In this document: positions 38,476 to 47,150 of the stretch, in pieces
How the letters are laid out: every line of letters begins with the position of its first letter
How positions within the stretch are numbered: position 1 is the stretch's first letter
Origin: Mesorhizobium sp. WSM2240
Lineage (GTDB): Bacteria > Pseudomonadota > Alphaproteobacteria > Rhizobiales > Rhizobiaceae
DNA length: 64,000 nt
Assembly (NCBI RefSeq): GCF_040438645.1
Contig: NZ_CP159253.1
Coordinates: 2,046,001 to 2,110,000 of the forward strand
Direction: 5' to 3'
Notes under the pieces: model-generated
Told to the model about the DNA's origin: nothing
The model's input: only the letters and a program-made list of their open reading frames with translations
Databases searched by the model: none
Position numbers and translations under genes: made by a program

Positions 38476-39009
38476 ATGTCTCGTATTGGCAAGAAACCCG
38501 TTCAGCTGCCGCAAGGCGTGACCGCTACCGTCGACGGCCAGACCGTCACGGCGAAGGGTCCGAAGGGCGAACTGAAGTTCGTGGTCAACGACGAAGTCCT
38601 GGTCAAGATGGAGAATGGCGAGATCGCCGTTCAGCCGCGCGACCAGAGCAAGGTCGCGCGCTCCAAGTGGGGCATGTCGCGCACGCAGATCGTCAACATC
38701 GTCGAGGGCGTGAAGCAGGGCTTCGAAAAGCGGCTTGAGATCAGCGGCGTCGGCTATCGTGCGGCGCTGCAGGGCAAGAACCTGCAGCTCGCGCTTGGCT
38801 TCAGCCACGATGTCGTCTATCAGACGCCCGAAGGCATCACGATCACCGTGCCGAAGCCGACCGAAATCGTGGTCGCAGGCATCGACAAGCAGGCGGTCGG
38901 CCAGGTTGCGGCGGAAATCCGGAAGTATCGCGGACCCGAGCCCTACAAGGGCAAGGGCGTGAAGTACGCCGGCGAGAAGATCGTCCGCAAAGAAGGCAAG
39001 AAGAAGTAA
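38476..39009 (+). CDS. rplF: 50S ribosomal protein L6
   Basis: 177 residues, two repeated alpha/beta domains. L6 lies near the sarcin-ricin loop. [20 protein letters not shown] at the N terminus and [20 protein letters not shown] at the C terminus are conserved. rpsH precedes it and rplR follows after 80 bp. Confidence 0.98.
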   Translation: MSRIGKKPVQLPQGVTATVDGQTVTAKGPKGELKFVVNDEVLVKMENGEIAVQPRDQSKVARSKWGMSRTQIVNIVEGVKQGFEKRLEISGVGYRAALQGKNLQLALGFSHDVVYQTPEGITITVPKPTEIVVAGIDKQAVGQVAAEIRKYRGPEPYKGKGVKYAGEKIVRKEGKKK

Positions 39010-39089
39010 CGCCACGGTGCGTGGTCGCGGGAGGCATTGCGCCTACCGCATATGGCCGCGCCCGTTTCACAAGGCAGGGAATAAGTACC

Positions 39090-39449
39090 ATGGCTTCCAA
39101 GGAATCCACCCAGCGCCGCGCGATGCGCGTGCGGCGTCAGATCAAGAAGGTTTCGGGCGATCGCCTGCGCCTTTCGGTCTATCGCTCGTCGAAGAACATC
39201 CACGCGCAGATCATCGATGATTCGAAGGGCCACACCGTGGCTGCCGCTTCGACGCTCGAGAAGGATCTGAAGGGTGCGCTCAAGACCGGCGCCGACGTTG
39301 CGGCCGCCGCGGCCGTCGGCAAGCTGCTTGCCGAACGCGCCACGAAGGCCGGCATCAAGGATGTCGTGTTCGACCGCGGCCCATATATCTATCACGGACG
39401 CGTCAAGGCGCTGGCCGATGCCGCCCGCGAAGCGGGCCTGAGCTTCTAA
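39090..39449 (+). CDS. rplR: 50S ribosomal protein L18
   Basis: 119 residues from ATG 39090 ([20 protein letters not shown]); an open extension to 39021 is not family-like. L18 binds 5S rRNA with L5. [20 protein letters not shown] and [20 protein letters not shown] are conserved. Confidence 0.97.
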   Translation: MASKESTQRRAMRVRRQIKKVSGDRLRLSVYRSSKNIHAQIIDDSKGHTVAAASTLEKDLKGALKTGADVAAAAAVGKLLAERATKAGIKDVVFDRGPYIYHGRVKALADAAREAGLSF

Positions 39450-39526
39450 CTTTCGCCCCGGCGTTCGAATGTGATGCCGGATCTTTGTAGAAACCGTGCT
39501 TCCGGAAAAAAATAAGGAACAGGATA

Positions 39527-40093
39527 ATGGCACAAGAACGTAGGGATGACCGCCGCGGCGGTCGTGACCGCGAAGAGCGCGACTCGGAATTCGTCGACAA
39601 GCTCGTCCACATCAACCGCGTCGCCAAGGTCGTCAAGGGCGGCCGGCGCTTCGGCTTTGCAGCTCTCGTCGTCGTCGGCGACCAGAAGGGCCGCGTCGGC
39701 TTCGGCCACGGCAAGGCTCGCGAAGTGCCTGAGGCGATCCGCAAGGCGACCGAGGCCGCCAAGCGCGAGCTGATCTTCGTGCCGCTCCGCTCGGGCCGTA
39801 CGCTGCACCACGACGTCGAAGGCCGTCATGGCGCCGGCAAGGTTCTGCTGCGCGCAGCCAAGGCCGGTACCGGCATCATCGCCGGCGGTCCGATGCGCGC
39901 CGTTTTCGAGACGCTGGGCATGCACGATGTCGTCGCCAAGTCGATGGGTTCGTCGAACCCGTACAACATGGTGCGCGCGACGTTCGATGCGCTGAAGAGC
40001 CAGATGCATCCGAAGGATGTGGCGGCCCAGCGCGGCATCAAGTACTCGACGCTCCAGGCGCGCCGCGGCACTGCCGTAGCGGCCGAGGAATAG
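39527..40093 (+). CDS. rpsE: 30S ribosomal protein S5
   Basis: 188 residues. S5 acts in mRNA helicase activity and decoding accuracy. The dsRBD-like N-terminal domain has [20 protein letters not shown]; the C-terminal half has [20 protein letters not shown]. The N-terminal Arg/Asp/Glu-rich stretch is usual in this group. Confidence 0.98.
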   Translation: MAQERRDDRRGGRDREERDSEFVDKLVHINRVAKVVKGGRRFGFAALVVVGDQKGRVGFGHGKAREVPEAIRKATEAAKRELIFVPLRSGRTLHHDVEGRHGAGKVLLRAAKAGTGIIAGGPMRAVFETLGMHDVVAKSMGSSNPYNMVRATFDALKSQMHPKDVAAQRGIKYSTLQARRGTAVAAEE

Positions 40094-40118
40094 TCGTTCG
40101 AGCTCAGGGATCACGACC

Positions 40119-40316
40119 ATGGCAAAGAAAGCAACCAAGACCGTTACGGTCGAGCAGATCGGCAGCCCGATCCGCCGTCCGAAGGAACAGCGCGCGACGC
40201 TGGTCGGCCTCGGCCTGAACAAGATGCATCGCCGCCGCACGCTCGAAGACACCCCTTCGGTGCGCGGCATGATCGCGGCGGTACAGCATCTCGTCCGCGT
40301 CGTCGACGAAAAGTAG
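40119..40316 (+). CDS. rpmD: 50S ribosomal protein L30
   Basis: 65 residues. [20 protein letters not shown] and [20 protein letters not shown] are the family core. The ATG follows GGATCACGACC. Normal place between rpsE and rplO. Confidence 0.96.
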   Translation: MAKKATKTVTVEQIGSPIRRPKEQRATLVGLGLNKMHRRRTLEDTPSVRGMIAAVQHLVRVVDEK

Positions 40317-40338
40317 GCCCGGGCGCAGGAGAAAGACA

Positions 40339-40815
40339 ATGAAACTCAACGATCTGCGCGACAATGAGGGCGCGACCCATTCGAAGAAGCGCCTCGGGCG
40401 CGGCATCGGCTCGGGTTCCGGCAAGACTGCCGGCCGCGGCGTGAAGGGCCAGAAGGCGCGCTCCGGCGTCGCCATCAACGGCTTCGAGGGCGGCCAGATG
40501 CCGCTCTACCGGCGCCTGCCGAAGCGCGGCTTCAACAACATCTTCCGCAAGGATTATGTGACCGTCTCGCTGGCTCGCATCCAGACGGCGCTCGACGCCA
40601 AGAAGCTCGACGCCAAGGCAACCGTGAACGCCGAAGCGCTCGTCAAGGCCGGTGTCATCCGCCGCCCCAAGGACGGTGTGCGCCTGCTCAGCGACGGCGA
40701 GCTGAAGGCCAAGCTGGCTTTCGACGTCGCCGGAGCTTCCAAGGCCGCGATCGAGAAGGTCGAGAAGGCCGGCGGCTCCGTGAAGCTGCCCGAAAAGGCC
40801 GCCGAAGCCGAATAA
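40339..40815 (+). CDS. rplO: 50S ribosomal protein L15
   Basis: 158 residues. Late assembly protein. [20 protein letters not shown] and the Gly/Lys-rich [20 protein letters not shown] are typical, and the globular C-terminal domain is complete. Followed by a 128-bp spacer before secY. Confidence 0.98.
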   Translation: MKLNDLRDNEGATHSKKRLGRGIGSGSGKTAGRGVKGQKARSGVAINGFEGGQMPLYRRLPKRGFNNIFRKDYVTVSLARIQTALDAKKLDAKATVNAEALVKAGVIRRPKDGVRLLSDGELKAKLAFDVAGASKAAIEKVEKAGGSVKLPEKAAEAE

Positions 40816-40943
40816 GCTTTTGACAGGCGGCCGCCTCCGTGGCGGCCGCTTGCATCTTTGCTGTCCGGAGCCTATCTCGTGGCTTCGTTGACACGTGCCG
40901 CCCGGCTTCGGGCTTTCGAGCGTGACGAAGCGGAGACTTCCAT

Positions 40944-42284
40944 ATGGCATCGGCTGCTGAACAACTTGCATCCAATCTGAATTTCGCAGCCTTCGCCAAG
41001 GCCGAAGACCTGAAGAAGCGCATCTGGTTCACTCTGGGCGCGCTCCTGGTCTACCGGCTCGGCACTTATATTCCGCTTCCGGGCATCAATCCCGACGCAT
41101 TCGCTCAGGCCTTCACGCAGCAGTCAGGCGGCGTGCTTGGCATGTTCAACATGTTTGCCGGCGGCGCGGTCGAGCGCATGGCGCTGTTTGCGCTCGGCAT
41201 CATGCCCTACATCTCGGCTTCCATCATCATGCAGCTGATGACTTCGGTCATCCCCACGCTCGAAGCCTTGAAGAAGGAAGGCGAGCAGGGCCGCAAGGTC
41301 ATCAACCAATATACGCGCTACGGCACTGTGCTGCTCGCGATCGTCCAGGCCTATGGCATCTCGGTCGGGCTTGAGAGCGGCGCGGGCATTGTCACCGATC
41401 CCGGTATGTTTTTCCGCGCCTCCACCGTCATCACGCTGGTCGGCGGCACCATGTTCCTGATGTGGCTCGGCGAGCAGATCACCGCGCGCGGCATCGGCAA
41501 CGGCATTTCGCTGATCATCTTCGCCGGCATCGTCGCCGGCCTGCCGTCGGCGATTAGCGGAACGCTGGAACTCGGCCGCACCGGTGCGCTGTCGACCGGC
41601 CTGATTCTCGCGATCATCGTGCTCGCCATCGCCGTCATCGCGATCATCGTCTTCTTCGAACGCGCCCAGCGCCGGCTTTTGATCCAGTATCCGAAGCGCC
41701 AGGTCGGCAACCGCATGTTCCAGGGCGATACCTCGCACCTGCCGCTGAAGCTCAACACTGCCGGCGTTATCCCGCCGATCTTCGCCTCCTCGCTGCTGCT
41801 CCTGCCGGCGACCGTCGCCGGATTCTCGGCAACAACAACAATGCCGGGCTGGGCCAACACCATCCTTGCCGCCCTCGGTCACGGACAGCCGCTTTACATG
41901 CTGCTCTACGCAGCCATGATCGCCTTCTTCGCCTTCTTCTACACGGCGATCGTGTTCAATCCGAAGGACACGGCCGATCAGTTGAAGAAGCATTCCGGCT
42001 TCATTCCCGGCTACCGTCCGGGCGAGCGTACCGCTGAATACATCGACTACGTGCTGACTCGCATAACCGTCGTCGGCGCCATCTACCTCGTTCTCGTCTG
42101 CCTGCTGCCCGAGTTCCTGATCTCGGCCACTGGCGTGCCGTTCTACCTTGGTGGCACTTCGCTTCTGATCGTGGTCAGTGTAACGCTGGATACGGTTGCG
42201 CAGATCCAGGGTCACCTGATTGCCCACCAGTATGAGGGACTGATCAAGAAGTCGAAGCTGCGCGGGGGCAAGAGAGGCAGATGA
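40944..42284 (+). CDS. secY: Preprotein translocase subunit SecY
   Basis: 446 residues with ten membrane helices, the channel of SecYEG. The plug region follows [37 protein letters not shown] covers the conserved second helix. The cytosolic loop with [20 protein letters not shown], close to the ribosome/SecA site, and the C-terminal [20 protein letters not shown] are intact. Overlaps adk by 4 bases (ATGA). Confidence 0.98.
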   Translation: MASAAEQLASNLNFAAFAKAEDLKKRIWFTLGALLVYRLGTYIPLPGINPDAFAQAFTQQSGGVLGMFNMFAGGAVERMALFALGIMPYISASIIMQLMTSVIPTLEALKKEGEQGRKVINQYTRYGTVLLAIVQAYGISVGLESGAGIVTDPGMFFRASTVITLVGGTMFLMWLGEQITARGIGNGISLIIFAGIVAGLPSAISGTLELGRTGALSTGLILAIIVLAIAVIAIIVFFERAQRRLLIQYPKRQVGNRMFQGDTSHLPLKLNTAGVIPPIFASSLLLLPATVAGFSATTTMPGWANTILAALGHGQPLYMLLYAAMIAFFAFFYTAIVFNPKDTADQLKKHSGFIPGYRPGERTAEYIDYVLTRITVVGAIYLVLVCLLPEFLISATGVPFYLGGTSLLIVVSVTLDTVAQIQGHLIAHQYEGLIKKSKLRGGKRGR

Positions 42285-42868
42285 GGTTGATATTGCTCGG
42301 ACCGCCGGGAGCGGGCAAGGGGACGCAAGCACAGAGACTGGTCGAAAAACACGGCATACCTCAGCTTTCCACCGGTGACATGCTGCGGGCGGCGGTCGCG
42401 GCGCAGACGCCGATCGGCCTGAAGGCCAAGGCCGTGATGGACGCCGGCGAACTCGTCTCCGATGAGATCGTCAACGCGATCGTTGCCGAACGCATCGACC
42501 AGAAGGACTGCGCCGAGGGTTTTATCCTGGACGGCTATCCGCGCACGCTGGTGCAGGCTGACGCGGTCGAAAAGATGCTCGAACAGCGCCGGCTCAAGCT
42601 CGACGCGGTCATCGAACTCGTGGTCGATGACAAGGCGCTGGTCGGCCGCATCGCCAAGCGGGCGGAAGAGACCAAGGCCGCCGGCAAGCCGGTGCGCAAG
42701 GACGACGATCCGGTTGTGTTCCCGGAACGCTTGCGCGAATACTACAAGAAGACGGCGCCGCTGATCGGCTACTACTACGCCAAGGGCCAGCTCGAGCAGG
42801 TCGATGGCATGGCCGATATCGACAGCGTGACGAAAGAGATCGAGGCGGTGCTGAAAAGGCCGAAATAA
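42281..42868 (+). CDS. adk: Adenylate kinase
   Basis: 195 residues, the short-lid form usual in alphaproteobacteria, without the Cys zinc lid. Converts ATP + AMP to 2 ADP. P-loop [15 protein letters not shown]-binding [11 protein letters not shown], and DGYPRTLVQ are present. The start overlaps the secY stop. In related genomes rpsM normally follows directly, but here a 197-codon orphan gene intervenes. Confidence 0.97.
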   Translation: MRLILLGPPGAGKGTQAQRLVEKHGIPQLSTGDMLRAAVAAQTPIGLKAKAVMDAGELVSDEIVNAIVAERIDQKDCAEGFILDGYPRTLVQADAVEKMLEQRRLKLDAVIELVVDDKALVGRIAKRAEETKAAGKPVRKDDDPVVFPERLREYYKKTAPLIGYYYAKGQLEQVDGMADIDSVTKEIEAVLKRPK

Positions 42869-42905
42869 GTAAGTAGTCATCCACTGCTCGCTCGAGCGGA
42901 TCCGA

Positions 42906-43499
42906 ATGCAGGTCTTCGAGACTATAGATCGGTTGAGTGAACTAGCGTCGTCGAAACCCTTTCGGCGCAAGTCTGAAGCCTGCTTTCTGCTGGTGTCTAA
43001 AATCGTGCCATTCTATAGCCGGTACGCTTTTGCGGACAACGCCGGCCGGGCGCTGTTCCCTCTTCGGGACCATATCCTGTTCCTGTGGTCGCAATACTGC
43101 GTCGGCTCGACCGTATCGGCCCTGGACGCATTGCAATTAGAGTTGCACATCCCAGATGTGGATAGCCCCGGAACATCAGATGGCCGGCTCGTCGTCTATG
43201 CCCAAAATGCCCTCATTTGCGCATTGCACCTCACGCGGTACTCGGCAAGGAGCGACGACGCGCATGTGAAAGGATGTGTCGTCAACTATTTTGACCATGT
43301 CGATTATCTCGTTCAAGAGAGAGTTGGTGCAGATAGCAGGGTCCCCGATCTAACGGATCTGCTGGTAGCAAGATCCCGACTGTTTCAGCAGGAGACTGAT
43401 GACTTCCAGGCCGCGCTGCTTAGGGATGAACGAGAAAGTATCGTAAGCAGGCCGCTCCTGATCGCGAATATGGACCGCGACGTTTCGGGCTATCTTTGA
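42906..43499 (+). CDS. Unknown protein inserted between adk and rpsM
   Basis: 197 residues, no signal peptide, no membrane span, mostly helical in appearance. I do not recognise it firmly. The order ACFLLVSKIVPFYSRYAFAD, LRDHILFLWSQYC and a later QNALICALHLTRYS loosely resembles the YjaG/DUF416 layout, a family that also appears beside toxin or immunity genes; this is a weak suggestion. The ATG at 42906 has only GAGCGGA ahead of it. Its codon and base use look less GC-biased than adk and rpsM. It interrupts a gene pair that is normally adjacent and is followed by a promoter and a terminator-like hairpin. Confidence 0.6.
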   Translation: MQVFETIDRLSELASSKPFRRKSEACFLLVSKIVPFYSRYAFADNAGRALFPLRDHILFLWSQYCVGSTVSALDALQLELHIPDVDSPGTSDGRLVVYAQNALICALHLTRYSARSDDAHVKGCVVNYFDHVDYLVQERVGADSRVPDLTDLLVARSRLFQQETDDFQAALLRDERESIVSRPLLIANMDRDVSGYL

Positions 43500-43526
43500 C
43501 GAATTCAGGCAGCGCGGCTTTCCTTA

Positions 43527-43555
43527 TTGACTTTTCCAGTTTCCTCGACTATGTG
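43527..43555 (+). promoter_or_regulatory. Promoter for rpsM-rpsK-rpoA-rplQ
   Basis: TTGACT (43527-43532), 17 bases, TATGTG (43550-43555), lying in the spacer after the inserted gene. Transcription would start near 43562, giving a leader of about 138 bases that contains a terminator-like hairpin. Confidence 0.55.
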
Positions 43556-43582
43556 CCGCCTACATTCCAATCAGGTCTGTAG

Positions 43583-43614
43583 CTGGCCGCCCTTGCAGGG
43601 CAGGCCGGTTTTTT
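43583..43614 (+). terminator. Terminator or attenuator before rpsM
   Basis: CTGGCCGCCC (43583-43592) pairs with GGGC/GGCCGG (43598-43608, one bulged A), followed by six T residues. It ends any transcript from adk and the inserted gene, but it also lies about 20 bases after the predicted rpsM promoter start. The 3' arm AGGCCGG (43602-43608) can instead pair with CCGGCCT at 43637-43643. A further stem ACCCGC/GCGGGT at 43626-43631 with 43653-43658 follows. Confidence 0.7.
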
Positions 43615-43699
43615 GATTGGAAGATACCCGCAAGGGCCGGCCTCCACCGGACGCGGGTCAACCCAAACGCCGGCTCGACCGGCCCACATGGAGAAGAAG

Positions 43700-44068
43700 A
43701 TGGCCCGTATAGCAGGCGTCAACATTCCGACCAACAAGCGCGTCATCATCGCGCTGCAATACATTCACGGCATCGGCAAGAAGTTCGCTTCCGAGATCGT
43801 CGAGAAGGTCGGTATCCCGGCCGAGCGTCGCGTCAACCAACTGACCGACGCCGAAGTTCTGGCCATCCGCGAGACCATCGATCGCGACTATCAGGTCGAA
43901 GGCGACCTGCGCCGCGAAGTGTCGATGAACATCAAGCGCCTGATGGACCTCGGCTGCTATCGCGGCCTGCGCCATCGCCGCTCGCTGCCGGTTCGCGGCC
44001 AGCGCACGCATACCAATGCGCGCACCCGCAAGGGCCCGGCCAAGGCGATTGCCGGCAAGAAGAAGTAA
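43700..44068 (+). CDS. rpsM: 30S ribosomal protein S13
   Basis: 122 residues from ATG 43700 ([16 protein letters not shown]) after GGAGAAGAAG; an upstream open frame to 43613 is leader. S13 contacts the 50S head bridge and P-site t[20 protein letters not shown] and [20 protein letters not shown] are conserved. First gene of the alpha-operon part. Confidence 0.97.
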   Translation: MARIAGVNIPTNKRVIIALQYIHGIGKKFASEIVEKVGIPAERRVNQLTDAEVLAIRETIDRDYQVEGDLRREVSMNIKRLMDLGCYRGLRHRRSLPVRGQRTHTNARTRKGPAKAIAGKKK

Positions 44069-44071
44069 TTT

Positions 44072-44166
44072 AGGGGAATATGGGAGTAGGGGAGTAAGGC
44101 AGTAGGGAACCACCGCAAGGTCGCGTATTTCCCTACTCCCTTACTGCTCTATTCCCTGCTCCCTTA
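44072..44166. repeat. Imperfect inverted repeat with purine/pyrimidine strand asymmetry
   Basis: The 38-nt left arm (44072-44109) is almost all purine plus T, built of repeating GGGAGTAGGG/GAGTAAGGCAGT-type units. The right arm (44129-44166) is its imperfect complement, built of TTCCCTACTCCC/TTACTGCTC units. The 19-nt centre is CACCGCAAGG-like and not repetitive. The whole could fold as a long hairpin or cruciform and fills most of the 153-bp rpsM-rpsK spacer. It looks like a dispersed intergenic element. Confidence 0.75.
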
Positions 44167-44221
44167 CGAAGGTGGAGCCGCTGGCATTACGGCGGTGTAG
44201 AGATCAACTGAAAGGACCATC

Positions 44222-44611
44222 ATGGCCAAGGAAGCCACGCGCATTCGCCGTCGCGAGCGCAAGAACATTTCGTCGGGCGTCGCCCACGTCAACTCGACCT
44301 TCAACAACACGATGATCACCATCACCGACGCGCAGGGCAACACGATTGCCTGGTCGTCGGCGGGCGCCCAAGGCTTCAAGGGTTCGCGCAAGTCGACCCC
44401 GTTTGCTGCACAGATGGCTGCCGAGGACGTGAGCAAGAAGGCCCAGGAGCACGGCATGCGCATGCTCGAGGTCGAGGTCTGCGGTCCGGGTTCGGGCCGT
44501 GAATCGGCACTGCGCGCGCTACAGGCAGGCGGCTTTACGATCACCTCGATCCGCGACGTCACGCCGATCCCGCACAATGGCTGCCGCCCGCGCAAGAAGC
44601 GCCGCGTCTGA
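44222..44611 (+). CDS. rpsK: 30S ribosomal protein S11
   Basis: 129 residues. S11 lines the E-site mRNA path of the platform. [20 protein letters not shown] and the C-terminal [20 protein letters not shown] are conserved. rpsD is absent between rpsK and rpoA, as usual in alphaproteobacteria. Confidence 0.98.
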   Translation: MAKEATRIRRRERKNISSGVAHVNSTFNNTMITITDAQGNTIAWSSAGAQGFKGSRKSTPFAAQMAAEDVSKKAQEHGMRMLEVEVCGPGSGRESALRALQAGGFTITSIRDVTPIPHNGCRPRKKRRV

Positions 44612-44711
44612 TTGCTGCTTAACCGCCGCGTGAGCGTCTTTTGGCGCCTGCGCGGCTTTCCATATCGCCTGCCACGATTGGATGGTGGCAGGATATCGGA
44701 AGGAAGATAAA

Positions 44712-45722
44712 ATGATCCAGAAAAACTGGCAGGAACTGATCAAGCCCAACAAGATCGAGTTCTCGTCGAAAAAGAAGACCCTGACCACGCTGGTCGCCGA
44801 GCCGCTCGAGCGCGGCTTCGGCCTGACGCTCGGCAACGCGCTTCGCCGCGTGCTGCTGTCGTCGCTGCGTGGTGCTGCCGTGACTGCCGTGCAGATCGAC
44901 GGCGTTCTGCACGAGTTCTCCTCGATTTCGGGCGTCCGTGAGGACGTGACCGACATCGTGCTGAACATCAAGGAAATTGCCATCAAGATGGAAGGCGACG
45001 GCCCCAAGCGCATGGTCGTGCGCAAGCAGGGACCGGGCGCCGTGCATGCCGGCGACATCCAGACCGTAGGCGACGTCGAGATCCTCAACCCCGACCACGT
45101 CATCTGCACGCTGGACGAGGGCGCCGAGATTCGCATGGAGTTCACCGTCGACACCGGTAAGGGCTATGTGCCGGCCGACCGCAACCGCGCCGAAGACGCG
45201 CCGATCGGCCTCATCCCGGTCGACAGCCTCTATTCGCCGGTCAAGAAGGTCTCCTACAAGGTCGAGAACACCCGTGAGGGCCAGGTTCTCGACTACGATA
45301 AGCTGACCATGACCATCGAGACCGACGGTTCGATCTCGGGCGAGGATGCGATCGCGTTTGCCGCCCGCATCCTGCAGGACCAGCTGGCGCTGTTCGTCAA
45401 TTTCGAGGAACCGCACAAGGCAGCGCCGGAAGAGGCCGTGACCGAGCTGGCGTTCAACCCGGCGCTCTTGAAGAAGGTCGACGAGCTCGAGCTTTCGGTG
45501 CGTTCGGCCAACTGCCTGAAGAACGACAATATCGTCTATATCGGCGACCTGATCCAGAAGACCGAAGCCGAGATGCTGCGCACCCCGAACTTCGGCCGCA
45601 AGTCGCTGAACGAGATCAAGGAAGTGCTTGCCGCGATGGGCCTCCATCTCGGCATGGAAGTGGCCGACTGGCCGCCGGAAAACATCGAAGATCTCGCCAA
45701 GCGTTACGAAGACCAGTATTGA
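44712..45722 (+). CDS. rpoA: RNA polymerase subunit alpha
   Basis: 336 residues from ATG 44712 ([17 protein letters not shown]), preceded by GGAAGATAA. The N-terminal domain has [20 protein letters not shown] for dimerisation and assembly. The C-terminal domain has [20 protein letters not shown] and [20 protein letters not shown], the DNA- and activator-binding face. It lies between rpsK and rplQ. Confidence 0.98.
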   Translation: MIQKNWQELIKPNKIEFSSKKKTLTTLVAEPLERGFGLTLGNALRRVLLSSLRGAAVTAVQIDGVLHEFSSISGVREDVTDIVLNIKEIAIKMEGDGPKRMVVRKQGPGAVHAGDIQTVGDVEILNPDHVICTLDEGAEIRMEFTVDTGKGYVPADRNRAEDAPIGLIPVDSLYSPVKKVSYKVENTREGQVLDYDKLTMTIETDGSISGEDAIAFAARILQDQLALFVNFEEPHKAAPEEAVTELAFNPALLKKVDELELSVRSANCLKNDNIVYIGDLIQKTEAEMLRTPNFGRKSLNEIKEVLAAMGLHLGMEVADWPPENIEDLAKRYEDQY

Positions 45723-45810
45723 GCCTGATCTCGGGAGGTTTGACCTCCCGGACATGCTCTGATGAAATCAGAGGCCATGGCCTCGAACCAGGATTTGAAG
45801 GAGAAGAGCC

Positions 45811-46242
45811 ATGCGCCATGGATTTACCGGCCGCCGGCTGGGCCGCAGTGCAAGCCACCGCAGCGCGATGTTCGCAAACCTCGCCGTCTCGCTGATCGAG
45901 CATGAGCAGATCGTCACGACGCTGCCCAAGGCGAAGGATCTGCGTCCGATCGTCGAAAAGCTCGTCACGCTTGGCAAGCGCGGCGACCTGCACGCCCGCC
46001 GTCAGGTGATCGCACAGATCGGCAATGAAGGCGTCGTAAAGCGCCTGTTCGACACGATCGCCCCGCGCTACGCCACCCGTAATGGCGGCTATCTGCGGAT
46101 CATGAAGGCCGGCTTCCGCCACGGCGACAACGCCCCGCTGGCCGTCATCGAATTCGTCGATCGCGACACCTCGGCAAAGGGCGCCGCCGACCGCGCCCGC
46201 ATCGAGGCAGAAGAAACCAATTCGGAAGCCGAAGCGGCATAA
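45811..46242 (+). CDS. rplQ: 50S ribosomal protein L17
   Basis: 143 residues. [20 protein letters not shown] at the start and the duplex-like [20 protein letters not shown] are conserved. The acidic Ala/Glu-rich tail is typical of rhizobial L17. Last gene of the ribosomal cluster. Confidence 0.97.
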   Translation: MRHGFTGRRLGRSASHRSAMFANLAVSLIEHEQIVTTLPKAKDLRPIVEKLVTLGKRGDLHARRQVIAQIGNEGVVKRLFDTIAPRYATRNGGYLRIMKAGFRHGDNAPLAVIEFVDRDTSAKGAADRARIEAEETNSEAEAA

Positions 46243-46268
46243 GCCGACAGCTTTCAAGGACATCTAAC

Positions 46269-46292
46269 AAAGGGGCCCGACGTGGCCCCTTT
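46269..46292 (+). terminator. Terminator-like hairpin after rplQ
   Basis: AAAGGGGCC (46269-46277) pairs with GGCCCCTTT (46284-46292), loop 6 nt. The T-run is only the three T of the stem, so efficiency is doubtful, but the place at the end of the cluster fits. Confidence 0.6.
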
Positions 46293-46377
46293 GGCATTTC
46301 TGGACAGGCAAAAGTTCCGGTGAGAGTGGATACGAGTACCGATAGCCAGGGCGCACGCGGACCTCAGGAGTCTTCCA

Positions 46378-46995
46378 ATGAAACTTCTCTATCAGACACA
46401 CTCTCCTTACGCGCGCAAAGTTCTCGTCGCCGCGCATGAGATCGGTCTCACCGACAAACTGGAGGTTGTTCATCAAGAGACGAGTCCGACCCGGCGCAAC
46501 GAAGATGTCATTTCGCTAAACCCTCTCGGCAAGGTGCCGGTGTTGATCTGCGATGATGGTCTCGTGCTTTTCGACTCCACCGTCATCTGCGAATATCTGG
46601 ACAGCATGAACCAAGGTCAAAAGCTGATCCCGGCAAGCGGCAAGGCGCGCTGGCTTGCACTGAGGCTTCAGGCGCTTGCGCAGGGGATTGCCGATTCAGG
46701 CATTGCGGTCCGCTGGGAAGCCGAGAGGCGGCCTGAAGCGCTGCGGTGGCCGACCATGCGAGATGCGCAATTGCAAAAGATTGCCGAAGCCTGTGACTTT
46801 GTCGAGCAGGAGGTCGAACTCAAGGGATCGCCGGACATTGGCGAGATCGCATTGGCGACGACGCTTAGCTGGATTGCGTTCCGCGACGTCTATTCGTTCG
46901 GGACTGGAAGGCCTCGGCTTTCGTCGTGGTACGATAGCTTCTCCAAGCGCCCGTCAATGGCCGCTACGACCCTTTCGGGAGAGACGCAGGACTAG
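46378..46995 (+). CDS. Glutathione S-transferase family protein
   Basis: 205 residues. N-terminal thioredoxin-like domain beginning MKLLYQTHSPYARKVLVAAHE, with SLNPLGKVPVLICDDGLVLFDSTVICEYLD, where VP and the D-S/T pair form the glutathione site. The C-terminal half is all helical. GSTs conjugate glutathione to electrophiles; the substrate is not readable. A CAGGAG ribosome-binding site precedes the ATG. It is monocistronic, between the rplQ terminator and the protease gene. Confidence 0.85.
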   Translation: MKLLYQTHSPYARKVLVAAHEIGLTDKLEVVHQETSPTRRNEDVISLNPLGKVPVLICDDGLVLFDSTVICEYLDSMNQGQKLIPASGKARWLALRLQALAQGIADSGIAVRWEAERRPEALRWPTMRDAQLQKIAEACDFVEQEVELKGSPDIGEIALATTLSWIAFRDVYSFGTGRPRLSSWYDSFSKRPSMAATTLSGETQD

Positions 46996-47150
46996 GCCGT
47001 GGAAATTGGGCCAACCTCGGCATGAGTTTCCTCGGCACGCCGCAATGGATTTTGTCCTGGCCACATCTGAGCACATGAACACCACGCAAAGCCTTTCATT
47101 CCGCACAATCTTCACGACAATGCGCGCGACCATTGTTTTGGAGGATTCGC

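Noticed and set aside
44069..44221. CRISPR-like short repeats between rpsM and rpsK
   Set aside because: The units are short, imperfect and inverted, without equal spacers or cas genes; better described as an inverted repeat element.
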